Made by a program: the position numbers and the translations under genes
Shown: in pieces, positions 28,635 through 37,466 of the stretch
Layout: the number at the start of each line of letters is the position of its first letter
Numbering within the stretch: position 1 is the first letter of the stretch
Notes under the pieces: generated by a model
What the model was told of the DNA's origin: nothing
What the model saw: only the letters and a program-made list of their open reading frames with translations
Databases searched by the model: none
DNA from: Gimesia algae
GTDB lineage: Bacteria > Planctomycetota > Planctomycetia > Planctomycetales > Planctomycetaceae
Length of the DNA stretch: 64,000 bases
Assembly: GCF_007746795.1 (NCBI RefSeq)
Contig: NZ_CP036343.1
Coordinates: 2,841,369-2,905,368, forward strand
Reading direction: 5' to 3'

Positions 28635-30038
28635 TCAGTCTTCGGCACGGCTTCCATCGCCGCACATCTTCACCACTTTCGGATTAAAACGTGCTACGAT
28701 CTCCACCAGGTCCTGCTGCTCCGCCATGACTTCATTGATGTTTTTGTAAACACCGGGAACTTCATCCGCGCCCGCCGAAATCACGGTGATGCCGCGTTTG
28801 GCCAGATCATTTCTCACCGCATTCCAGCGATATTTGTCCTTGGCTTTATTACGCGACATACAACGACCTGCCCCATGCGAAGCAGAGTTCAGACTGGCAG
28901 CATTTCCTTTTCCGCGCACCACGAATGCCGGATCAGCCATGGAACCGGGAATCACACCCAGTTCGCCTGCTGCCGCTGGAGTTGCCCCCTTGCGATGCAC
29001 GTAAACTTCTTTTCCGCCATGCTTTTCCTTCCAAGCGAAGTTGTGATGGTTTTCCACACCGGAAATCACCTTACTTCCCAGAATTTCTGAAACGTTCTGA
29101 TGAATTACGGCATGATTGGCTGCCGCATAATCGCCCATCAGATTCATCGCTGCCCAGTATTCCTGGCCCGCTTCGGTATCCATCTCCAGCCACGCCAGTC
29201 GGCCCAGCTGATGATGTCGTTTTCGTAAACGCGCCTGGGCAATGCCGGAATAAGTACTACATACTGACGCTCCGGTTCCCCGGCTTCCGCTATGGCTCAA
29301 CAGTGCCACATACTCGCCGGCATCCAGCCCGAGTTCTTTATCATCGTGCGCAATGGTCAGCACACCAAATTCCGCAAAATGATTTCCCGAACCCGAAGAC
29401 CCCAGCTGCTTCCACGCTTTGTCTTTGTTCTGACGCGTGATTTTCGTCACGGACCAGTCCTCATCCATCACGGAATGCCGCTGTCGTTTTTCATGAGCCT
29501 GGCCCACACCAAACACGGTTCCCCGATTCAGCGCATCCACAAACTGGTGATGTTTCTGACTCAGCTTGCTCACCGAAATATCGAGCACGGACAGCTTCAT
29601 ACGACATGCGATATCCACACCGACGGCGTAAGGAATCACAGCGTCTTCCAGAGCCAGTACTCCACCGATAGGCAAGCCATACCCGATGTGTGCATCAGGC
29701 ATCAACGCCGCCCCCCATGCCGACGGTACATGGCATGCCAGATCCATCTGCGAGAACGCACCTTCATCGATCCCCTCTTTACCCCAGGTCTGGTAAGTAA
29801 TCGGTTCAACTGCTTCTTCGCTGTTATCTTCTACCAGTTCTAACGCCAACTGACGAAACGCAGGATCGTCCAGATACTCTTCAGGGTGTTCCACCACCTT
29901 CTGTACGAGTTCTTTCAGTTCTTTACCGCGCACTTTGCCATTCGCTTTTTCCTCGGCAACTTTCATCTGAATGGCAGTTTTCGCCGTTTTTAAACAGTAC
30001 TCAGGCACTCCGATTTTCAGCAACTGTCGAGAATTCAT
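28635..30038 (-). CDS. rtcB: RtcB-family RNA ligase
   Basis: RtcB joins a 2',3'-cyclic phosphate or 3'-phosphate RNA end to a 5'-OH using GTP and Mn2+. Seen: MPDAHIGYGLPIGGVLA, the metal-binding Cys in VGVDIACRM, GSSGSGNHFAEFG, LSHSGSRGTG and the guanylylated His in LNSASHGAGRCMSR. At 467 residues it is longer than the E. coli type (408), owing to an extra N-terminal helical part. GGAGG stands 10 bases before the ATG. No archease, RtcA or RtcR gene is next to it, so it may repair or process RNA under other control. Confidence 0.95.
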   Translation of the reverse strand: MNSRQLLKIGVPEYCLKTAKTAIQMKVAEEKANGKVRGKELKELVQKVVEHPEEYLDDPAFRQLALELVEDNSEEAVEPITYQTWGKEGIDEGAFSQMDLACHVPSAWGAALMPDAHIGYGLPIGGVLALEDAVIPYAVGVDIACRMKLSVLDISVSKLSQKHHQFVDALNRGTVFGVGQAHEKRQRHSVMDEDWSVTKITRQNKDKAWKQLGSSGSGNHFAEFGVLTIAHDDKELGLDAGEYVALLSHSGSRGTGASVCSTYSGIAQARLRKRHHQLGRLAWLEMDTEAGQEYWAAMNLMGDYAAANHAVIHQNVSEILGSKVISGVENHHNFAWKEKHGGKEVYVHRKGATPAAAGELGVIPGSMADPAFVVRGKGNAASLNSASHGAGRCMSRNKAKDKYRWNAVRNDLAKRGITVISAGADEVPGVYKNINEVMAEQQDLVEIVARFNPKVVKMCGDGSRAED

Positions 30039-30701
30039 TTCTCTGTCCCTCCCTCAATACGGGACACGACGCTCTGCCCCTCTCTGGTTTTAATGCGTCA
30101 CCGACTTCATATAAAACCTGTTTTCACAATTACATGATTTGTTCTCAGTGGACACACGCAAACCAGACAGGTTCTCTGAACTTGAAAATAGACGATTAAA
30201 AAAGGGAAGCAATTTCATTTCTGGTGAAATCCGAATCCCGCAGTGGTTTCTGCAGTCAATCAGAAAGTTCTCCCCAACAAACCACTTCTGCAACGCGTAT
30301 CACTCACAGACCTCATGATGTTGCTGAATCACAGAACAGACTTTAAAGTCGTCAAGATTGCCTGCGATCAACTCATTTATTGAATTCTAACCTGACCGAA
30401 CTGACGCAACCACAGGGAGATACGTCAAAAACCCTCAATCGACGTCTTGCAAAGGGTTTTTGCTGTGATTAGAATAAATGAATGAACCTGAATTCAGAAA
30501 TGACAGCTTTGCTCCCCTGTTTCTGAAACAAGTGCCATCCCACCTGCTGAACCGTGTGGCTCAGCTACCACCGTTGCAAACTGATATGGATTGTCGGTCG
30601 GACAGGTATCACCAGAGATTCATTGACAAGTTAATTCTAAGCCGCCTCTCTTTCAGGCAGCCGCTGATTCACTTGAAAATTCCTTCCAGAAGGTGAACGT
30701 C
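30039..30701. other. Long intergenic region with two inverted repeats
   Basis: No convincing gene; the short open frames lack ribosome sites and protein-like composition. It must hold the promoters of the divergent rtcB and PSCyt genes. Two structures stand out: AGTGGTTT/AAACCACT with a 29-base spacer (30242-30286), and a 10-bp stem CAAAAACCCT/AGGGTTTTTG with a 17-base loop (30426-30462). Confidence 0.5.
30426..30462 (+). repeat. Hairpin upstream of the second PSCyt gene
   Basis: A 10-bp perfect stem of A-run plus CCC against GGG plus T-run, 17-base loop. It resembles an intrinsic terminator in the plus direction, but no gene ends just before it. It could be an attenuator, the end of a small RNA, or a mere structure. 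Confidence 0.3.
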
Positions 30702-33700
30702 ATGCTTCTTCTGTGTTTGAGCAAGCGCCTCGTCCCTGCTCTGCTGTTGACTGTTTTCTGCTGCACACTGCCAGCCGCCCGCGCACAGAATTCGGAGAAA
30801 GTCTCACCCACAAAAATTCGCTCGATCCTGTCTGAAAACTGTTTTCAGTGTCATGGACCAGATATCAAAAAACGGGCCGCCGACCTGAGATTTGATACAC
30901 AGGAAGGTGCCTTTGCTGATCTGGGCGGCCATAAAGCCATTGTACCCGGTAAAGTCAAAGAGAGTGAATTGATCACCCGCATCACCACTGCCGATGCCGA
31001 CCTTCAGATGCCGCCAGCAGAGAGTGGCAAAAAACTGACGGAAGAAGAAATCGCTCTGCTCAAACGCTGGATTGAACAGGGCGCGGAATGGCAGGATCAC
31101 TGGTCGTTCGTGACTCCTGTCAAACCAGTGCCCCCCGCAGTCAAACAGACAGACCGGGTAAAAAATCCTATCGATCAATTTATTCTGTCACAACTGGAAC
31201 AGGAAGGCCTGCAAGTATCACCGGAAGCGGATCGCCGCGATCTGATCAGACGAGTGACACTCGATCTGACCGGACTGCCCCCCACTCCTGCAGAAGTGGA
31301 GGCATTCGTGAATGATAAATCAGCCAATGCCTACGAAAAAGTCGTCGACCGCCTGCTGCAATCACCCCACTACGGCGAGCACATGTCCCGCTACTGGCTG
31401 GATATCGCCCGTTACGGAGATACGCATGGATTGCACCTGGATAATTACCGGGAAATGTGGCCTTACCGTGACTGGGTGATTAATGCCTTCAACACTAATA
31501 TGCATTACGATCAGTTTATCATTGAACAGTTGGCGGGTGATCTGCTGCCTGACCCTACGCTGGAGCAACAGATCGCGACCGGTTTCAATCGCTGCCATGT
31601 TACCACGAACGAAGGGGGCTCGATCGCCGAAGAGGTTTACGTGCGCAATGTCATTGATCGCGTCGATACCACCGGCCAGGCCTTCATGGGGCTGACCCTC
31701 GGTTGTGCCGTCTGCCACGATCATAAATTTGATCCCTTCACGAAAACTGAGTTCTACCAGATGTTCGCCTTCTTTAATAATCTGGATGGCCCGGCCATGG
31801 ACGGGAACATCAAAGACTCTCCGCCATCTGTGCGGGTCCCCAACGCAGCACAAACTAAACAGCTGGAAACATTTAAAACCCAGGTTGCTGCTATTGAGCA
31901 GCAAGGGAAAAACAGAACAAAAGTCAACGAACCCGCGTTTCAATCCTGGCTGCAGTGGAAACAGCAGATTCTAAAAACCGGCAGCAACCCGGATCTCTCC
32001 ATCCCGCAACCGGGGGGATTACTGGCTGCCTATCCGCTCAATGAAAAAACAGAAGCCACTGCCACTGATCAGACAAACGAGAAGAACAAAGCCACCGTCA
32101 AAGGGGCTCCCAAATGGGTCCCCGGTAAATTCGACAACGGATTCCAATTCGCACCAGGCAGTTATCTGGATCTGGGCAAAACCGGACAGTTTGCCAAAGG
32201 AACTCCCTTCAGCTTTGCGATCTGGGTCAAAACGAACGGCAAAACATCAGGCCCGATCGTATCCAGTCTCAATCCAAATTCACGCGAACGCGGTTATGAC
32301 CTGCAGATTATCAACCAGAACCTTGGCGTCAGACTGATTGATCGCTGGCCCGGCTATGCAGTCGAAGTGAAGACTGCCAATAACGAAATCACTGCCAACC
32401 AGTGGCACCATGTCTGCGTAACTTACGATGGCTCCGCGAAAGCGCATGGCGTTGCCATGTATGTCGACGGGAAACAGTCGGAACTGACGATTTCTTCTGA
32501 CTCGTTCAAGAACACGACGCCTTTGAATTCTGCGACTCTAATGCTCGGACACTCTGCTACCAACGCGCACCTTACCAATGGTTTCGTCGACGAATTTCGT
32601 ATCTATGATCATGAGCTCACAGAAACCGAAGTCAACCAGGTGTACTTCGACAATCAGATTGATCCGGTCCTGCAACTGGCCGCTGAGAAACGGACACCAC
32701 AACAAACTGAATTACTCAGACAGTATTATCTCAATCAGTTTGACTCCGAATACCGTAAACTCCTGGCTAAAAAAGTTCAGGTCAAAGCACAGGCAGAGAA
32801 GCTGACTCAATCCCTGCCTACCACGCTCGTCTTCCGCGAACGAAATAAGATCAAAGACGCCTTTGATCTCAAACGTGGTCAGTACGATCAAAAGGGAGAC
32901 AAGGTGGCCAGAAAAACGCCATCTCAGTTCCCCGCGATGGCAGCCGAATGGCCTGTCAACCGCCTGGGTCTCGCCAAATGGCTTGTCGCTCCCAGTCATC
33001 CCCTGACGTCACGCGTTGCGGTGAACCGCTTCTGGCAGCAGTTGTTCGGAACCGGCATTGTGGAAACCAGCGAAGACTTCGGCAACCAGGGCGCGGCCCC
33101 CAGTCATCCCGAACTGCTGGACTGGCTGGCGGTCGACTTCCAGGATCATCACTGGGACGTCAAACGCTTCATGAAGCAGATGGTTATGTCAGCCACCTAT
33201 CGACAAAGTTCGAACGTGACTCCCGAACTGTATAAAAAAGATCCGAAGAACCGTCTGCTGGCGCGCGGCCCCCGCTTCCGTCTCGATGCGGAGACGCTCC
33301 GCGATCAGGCATTGGCTGTCAGTGGGTTGCTTGTGCCCACAGTGGGTGGCCCCAGCGTCAAACCTCCACAACCCGATGGTCTCTGGTTTGCGGTTGGTTA
33401 TTCCGGATCGAATACAGTTCGCTTCAAGCAGGATACCGGCCCGGAAAAAGTTTTCCGTCGCGGGATGTATACGTTCTGGAAACGCACGTCGCCTCCACCG
33501 GAAATGACGACATTTGATGCGCCAAGCCGAGAAGCCTGCACGATGCGTCGGGAACGCACGAATACACCCTTGCAGGCACTCCTGCTCTTGAATGATCCTC
33601 AATACATGGAAGCCGCCCGCGCACTGGGTGAGCGCATGATTAAAGAAGGGGGGAACTCACCAGAAACACGGATCAAATTTGCATACCTGCTGGCCACCGG

Positions 33701-33911
33701 AAAACCAGTGACAGCCGAAGATCTGACTCTGATGCAGAACACCTTCCAGGATATGCAAACCCATTACCAGAGTGATCCGGAAGCAGCCAAACAACTGATT
33801 GCCGTCGGAGAATCCAAACCGGATCCGAAACTGAATCCCCAGGAGCTGGCAGCCTGGACCATGATCGCCAACCTCATCCTGAACCTGGATGAAGTCCTCA
33901 CGAAAAACTGA
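30702..33911 (+). CDS. PSCyt1-DUF1549-LamG-DUF1553 planctomycete cytochrome c protein
   Basis: Same family as the protein at 4880-7693, with an added concanavalin/LamG domain in the middle. Signal peptide ends at AARAQ. PSCyt1 heme motif CFQCH near residue 47; second motif [11 protein letters not shown] in DUF1549; LamG about 425-640 ([34 protein letters not shown]); DUF1553 at the end ([39 protein letters not shown]). The LamG insert may bind a glycan. ATG chosen because AGAAGGTGA lies just upstream; a GTG three codons earlier is inside that site. A DUF1501 gene follows after 81 bases. Confidence 0.9.
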   Translation: MLLLCLSKRLVPALLLTVFCCTLPAARAQNSEKVSPTKIRSILSENCFQCHGPDIKKRAADLRFDTQEGAFADLGGHKAIVPGKVKESELITRITTADADLQMPPAESGKKLTEEEIALLKRWIEQGAEWQDHWSFVTPVKPVPPAVKQTDRVKNPIDQFILSQLEQEGLQVSPEADRRDLIRRVTLDLTGLPPTPAEVEAFVNDKSANAYEKVVDRLLQSPHYGEHMSRYWLDIARYGDTHGLHLDNYREMWPYRDWVINAFNTNMHYDQFIIEQLAGDLLPDPTLEQQIATGFNRCHVTTNEGGSIAEEVYVRNVIDRVDTTGQAFMGLTLGCAVCHDHKFDPFTKTEFYQMFAFFNNLDGPAMDGNIKDSPPSVRVPNAAQTKQLETFKTQVAAIEQQGKNRTKVNEPAFQSWLQWKQQILKTGSNPDLSIPQPGGLLAAYPLNEKTEATATDQTNEKNKATVKGAPKWVPGKFDNGFQFAPGSYLDLGKTGQFAKGTPFSFAIWVKTNGKTSGPIVSSLNPNSRERGYDLQIINQNLGVRLIDRWPGYAVEVKTANNEITANQWHHVCVTYDGSAKAHGVAMYVDGKQSELTISSDSFKNTTPLNSATLMLGHSATNAHLTNGFVDEFRIYDHELTETEVNQVYFDNQIDPVLQLAAEKRTPQQTELLRQYYLNQFDSEYRKLLAKKVQVKAQAEKLTQSLPTTLVFRERNKIKDAFDLKRGQYDQKGDKVARKTPSQFPAMAAEWPVNRLGLAKWLVAPSHPLTSRVAVNRFWQQLFGTGIVETSEDFGNQGAAPSHPELLDWLAVDFQDHHWDVKRFMKQMVMSATYRQSSNVTPELYKKDPKNRLLARGPRFRLDAETLRDQALAVSGLLVPTVGGPSVKPPQPDGLWFAVGYSGSNTVRFKQDTGPEKVFRRGMYTFWKRTSPPPEMTTFDAPSREACTMRRERTNTPLQALLLLNDPQYMEAARALGERMIKEGGNSPETRIKFAYLLATGKPVTAEDLTLMQNTFQDMQTHYQSDPEAAKQLIAVGESKPDPKLNPQELAAWTMIANLILNLDEVLTKN

Positions 33912-33992
33912 CGTTTCTGCATTGAATTGCAACGGACGCACTGAGAAATAATACAATCCGGTTGAGAACAAAACAGAACAAAAGGTAAAGTC

Positions 33993-35468
33993 ATGAATCC
34001 CATTCAGGAACGACTCTCACAAATCACACGCCGTCACTTTTTTAAAACCGGTGGATTAGGTCTGGGAACTGCCGCCCTGGCATCGCTGGAATCAGGACGG
34101 TTGCCACTACAGGCGAAAACTCCAGAAATGAACTCGATAGGAGGCATGCCGGGCCTACCCCATTTCGCACCCAAAGCCAAACAGGCCATCTACCTGTTTA
34201 TGGCGGGTTCCCCTTCACAGATTGATACGCTCGATTACAAACCCAAGCTGAACGAGCTCTTCGATAAAGATCTCCCGGAAGAAGTCCGCAAAGGTCAACG
34301 ACTGACCACAATGACTTCGGGCCAATCCCGCTTTCCGCTCGCTCCTTCCAAATTCAAATTTCAGAAATACGATAATGGAGGCGACGGTGCCTGGGTCAGC
34401 GAATTGCTGCCTCATACGGCTGGTATCGTGAAAGATATCTCCATCGTTCGTTCACTCTGGACGGAAGCCATCAACCACGACCCTGCCATCACCTACATCT
34501 GCACCGGTAATCAGCTGCCCGGTCGCGCCAGTCTGGGCTCCTGGCTGAGTTATGGTCTGGGATCAATGAATGAAAACCTGCCTTCCTTCGTCGTGCTGAC
34601 TTCCACCTGGTCGGGTCGTCAGCAGGCTCAGGCACTTTACAATCGCCTCTGGGGCAGCGGCTTCCTGGCCAGTAAATACGCGGGTGTTTCATTAAGATCC
34701 AAAGGCGATCCCGTGCTGTTTCTTTCCAACCCTCCAGGAGTCCCCTCCAAACTGCGGCGGCGCATGCTGGATACCCTGGCAGAGATGAATCAGAATGAAT
34801 TCGATCAGATCGGCGATCCGGAAATCCAGACTCGAATTTCACAGTACGAAATGGCTTTCCGCATGCAGACCTCCGTGCCCGAACTGACTGACATTTCCAA
34901 AGAGACCAAAGCGACACTCGACATGTATGGTCCTGAGGTACACAAGCCGGGTACGTTCGCATATCACTGTCTGCTCGCTCGCCGCATGGCCGAACGGGGC
35001 GTGCGTTTTTCACAGATCTTTCATCGAGGCTGGGACCAGCATGCGAACATCGCCGGAGACCTGCCCAAGCAGTGCAAAGATATCGACCAGCCCGCAGCCG
35101 CCCTGGTCAAAGACCTGAAACAGCGAGGCATGCTGGACGACACGCTGGTCGTCTGGGGCGGGGAATTCGGTCGTACGGTTTACTGCCAGGGAAAACTGAC
35201 ACGCGAAAATTATGGACGTGACCATCACCCGCGCTGTTTCAGTATCTGGATGGCGGGCGGCGGAATTAAAAAGGGTGTGGTGCATGGCACAACCGATGAT
35301 TTCAGCTACAACATCACGGAAAACCCGGTGCACATTCATGAGATGAACGCAACAATTCTCAAGTGCCTGGGCATTGATCACAAAAAACTCACCTACAAAT
35401 TTCAGGGACTCGACCAGAGACTGACGGGGGTAGAAGATCACAGCCCCGTGCAGGAAATCCTGGCCTGA
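33993..35468 (+). CDS. DUF1501 protein with Tat-type signal, partner of the LamG-type PSCyt protein
   Basis: The twin-arginine signal [18 protein letters not shown] is followed by the DUF1501 family marks: [54 protein letters not shown] and [17 protein letters not shown]. Fold of the sulfatase/alkaline phosphatase superfamily, exported folded. AAGG lies 7 bases before the ATG. Like the pair at 7.7 kb it forms a two-gene unit with its PSCyt partner, ended by a strong terminator. Confidence 0.92.
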   Translation: MNPIQERLSQITRRHFFKTGGLGLGTAALASLESGRLPLQAKTPEMNSIGGMPGLPHFAPKAKQAIYLFMAGSPSQIDTLDYKPKLNELFDKDLPEEVRKGQRLTTMTSGQSRFPLAPSKFKFQKYDNGGDGAWVSELLPHTAGIVKDISIVRSLWTEAINHDPAITYICTGNQLPGRASLGSWLSYGLGSMNENLPSFVVLTSTWSGRQQAQALYNRLWGSGFLASKYAGVSLRSKGDPVLFLSNPPGVPSKLRRRMLDTLAEMNQNEFDQIGDPEIQTRISQYEMAFRMQTSVPELTDISKETKATLDMYGPEVHKPGTFAYHCLLARRMAERGVRFSQIFHRGWDQHANIAGDLPKQCKDIDQPAAALVKDLKQRGMLDDTLVVWGGEFGRTVYCQGKLTRENYGRDHHPRCFSIWMAGGGIKKGVVHGTTDDFSYNITENPVHIHEMNATILKCLGIDHKKLTYKFQGLDQRLTGVEDHSPVQEILA

Positions 35469-35495
35469 CCTGAATCGATCACAGATTAAACGAAA

Positions 35496-35539
35496 CAGGA
35501 TCGCCCGTTGCTCGTGATGGGCGATCCTGTTTTTTATTT
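35496..35539. terminator. Strong bidirectional terminator
   Basis: An 11-bp perfect GC-rich stem (CAGGATCGCCC with its complement), a 12-base loop, and TTTTTTATTT on the plus side; the minus side reads TTTCGTTT. It separates the convergent DUF1501 and SASA genes. Confidence 0.9.
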
Positions 35540-35571
35540 AAGAACTCAGCAGCTTAACCGATCTCAATCTG

Positions 35572-36369
35572 TTATTTCTCCGCCGCCTGCTTCTGCAGCT
35601 TCAGCATCTGAGCCGCATAACGTTTTCCGAACTCCCGCTCTGCTTCTGCATTGAAGTGCACCTGGTCACTTTTCGCAGGTAATCCTTTGGAAGAAGCCAC
35701 AGCTGTCGCAGGGACTTCTTTTGCAATCCCGTGCAATGCCTGATTAACAGTCGACGCTCCCGGTCGCGTGAAGAATTCTCCCAGCTCTCCCATCACGAAA
35801 GGCATGTCAGGCTCACCCAGATCGGTACGCAGATCTGCGATCATTGCGGACAATCGTTTCTGATAGCTGTTATACAATGCCGGCTTTGAAGAATCACCTT
35901 CTCCCTGATGCCAGATCGCTCCCTTAATCACACCTTTTTTCTGATTCTCTTTGGCCAGCTTGACCGCTCGTTCATACAGATCACCCCCTTTGACCCAGCG
36001 ACTGAGCGGCGTCCCTCCCACGGCAGCAGGAATCAAACCGATCGTCACACCAAAAGAGGCTTCCGCGATCACAGGACCAAATCCTGAACCAGGTCCGACT
36101 CCGGCAATTTTCGGTTTATCGAAATGCAGCGGGTCCGTCGCAGGAACCCAGTTACCAGCTTTGTCGAGCTTCAACACACGGGCATGTGCCTTGTTAGTGG
36201 CAGGATCAACTTTGCCCCGTCCTGCCATATTGGACTGCCCAATCAATAGATAAATATGAAACTTTTCTTTCTCGGGTAACTCAGCCGTTCTGTCGGCAGC
36301 CATCAGCGGCGAGAAAACAGCAAACATCCCCAGATACAGGCACAGATTCAACAACCATTTAATTTTCAT
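35572..36369 (-). CDS. Secreted SGNH-type carbohydrate esterase (SASA/DUF303 family)
   Basis: Signal peptide ends near SPLMAAD. SGNH block I is IYLLIGQSNMAGRG, with the nucleophile Ser in GQSNM. Next come GTPLSRWVKG and AIWHQGEGDS (the WHQGE mark of the sialate O-acetylesterase-like family), and the C-terminal DQVHFNAEAER supplies the Asp-x-x-His pair. It likely removes acetyl groups from polysaccharides or sialic acids in the periplasm. No strong Shine-Dalgarno sequence. Head to head with the alpha/beta hydrolase gene. Confidence 0.9.
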   Translation of the reverse strand: MKIKWLLNLCLYLGMFAVFSPLMAADRTAELPEKEKFHIYLLIGQSNMAGRGKVDPATNKAHARVLKLDKAGNWVPATDPLHFDKPKIAGVGPGSGFGPVIAEASFGVTIGLIPAAVGGTPLSRWVKGGDLYERAVKLAKENQKKGVIKGAIWHQGEGDSSKPALYNSYQKRLSAMIADLRTDLGEPDMPFVMGELGEFFTRPGASTVNQALHGIAKEVPATAVASSKGLPAKSDQVHFNAEAEREFGKRYAAQMLKLQKQAAEK

Positions 36370-36490
36370 TTTTTAGGATTCCCACTCGAAAACAAGAGAC
36401 AAGTTCATCGGTATTTCTTTTACTATAGAGACAGACACAATTCGAACTCAAGTATACGGTTTCTGTTTTTTATGAAAGAAGCGTCGCGCC

Positions 36491-37402
36491 ATGAACTTCC
36501 TCACTCAAAAAGCAATCATTCTGCTTCTATTGGCAACGGTATTCAGCCTGTCACCCATCAAATCATTAACAGCGGCGGATAAAAAACCGGCAGCAAAAAA
36601 GAATACCTGGAAACCATTACCGGGTGCAGAATACAAAGTCTATAAAAAAACCGATCAGGGCGACCTGCATCTGAATATCTATAAACCCGCAGACTGGAAA
36701 GCCAGCGACTCCCGCCCTGCAATCGTCTTCTTTTTTGGCGGCGGCTGGAGGAGCGGCAATCCCAGCCAGTTTGAACCGCACTGCAAACATCTGGCATCCA
36801 AAGGCATGGTCGCCTGCACCGCCGAATATCGCATTAAATCCAAACACGATACAACGCCCTTCGAATGTGTTGCTGATGGAAAATCAGCAGTTCGCTGGAT
36901 TCGCGAACATGCCACAGAACTGGGGGTCGATCCTCAACGTGTCGCAGCCGGCGGCGGTTCTGCCGGCGGACATGTTGCCGCCAGTACGGGAACTGTGATC
37001 GAATTTGAAGAACCTGATGAAAACAAAAGCATCTCCTCCGTCCCGAATGCTATGGCACTATTCAATCCGGTCGTCGATACTACCGAAACCGGTTGGAAAG
37101 GTGGCCCCGCTCAACTCGGGAAACGCTGCAAGGAAATATCTCCGTTTCATTTCATAAAAAAAGGCACCCCTCCTACCATCATTTTTCACGGGACAGCGGA
37201 CACAACCGTCCTGTTCGAAAATGCAGAACGATTTACCGAACAGATGAAGCAAAATGGCAACCGCTGTGAACTGATCGCCTACGAGGGTGAAGGTCACGGC
37301 TTCTTTAATCTCCGCAAAAACACCGAAGACAACTATCATTCTACTATCAAAAAACTGGATCAGTTCCTGACTTCTCTGGGGTACCTTGGCCCGAGACAAT
37401 AA
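36491..37402 (+). CDS. Secreted alpha/beta-hydrolase (esterase/lipase-like)
   Basis: Signal peptide ends near KSLTAAD. Alpha/beta-hydrolase fold with oxyanion loop VFFFGGGWRSG (a Phe replaces the usual His of HGGG), nucleophile Ser in AAGGGSAGGHVAA, Asp in IFHGTADTTV and His in GEGHGFFN, so the catalytic triad is complete. Such enzymes commonly deacylate plant or algal polysaccharides. The neighbouring SASA esterase supports a deacylation role; the substrate is inferred only. Confidence 0.88.
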   Translation: MNFLTQKAIILLLLATVFSLSPIKSLTAADKKPAAKKNTWKPLPGAEYKVYKKTDQGDLHLNIYKPADWKASDSRPAIVFFFGGGWRSGNPSQFEPHCKHLASKGMVACTAEYRIKSKHDTTPFECVADGKSAVRWIREHATELGVDPQRVAAGGGSAGGHVAASTGTVIEFEEPDENKSISSVPNAMALFNPVVDTTETGWKGGPAQLGKRCKEISPFHFIKKGTPPTIIFHGTADTTVLFENAERFTEQMKQNGNRCELIAYEGEGHGFFNLRKNTEDNYHSTIKKLDQFLTSLGYLGPRQ

Positions 37403-37466
37403 TTCTCTTCCGAAAACAGCCTCGATCACTCCCTGAATTTGTAGCACCACATCAAGGATTTTTCTT

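Noticed and set aside
30478-30696. Frame of 72 codons before the second PSCyt gene
   Set aside because: No ribosome site, and it ends inside the ribosome site of the next gene; likely part of the leader.
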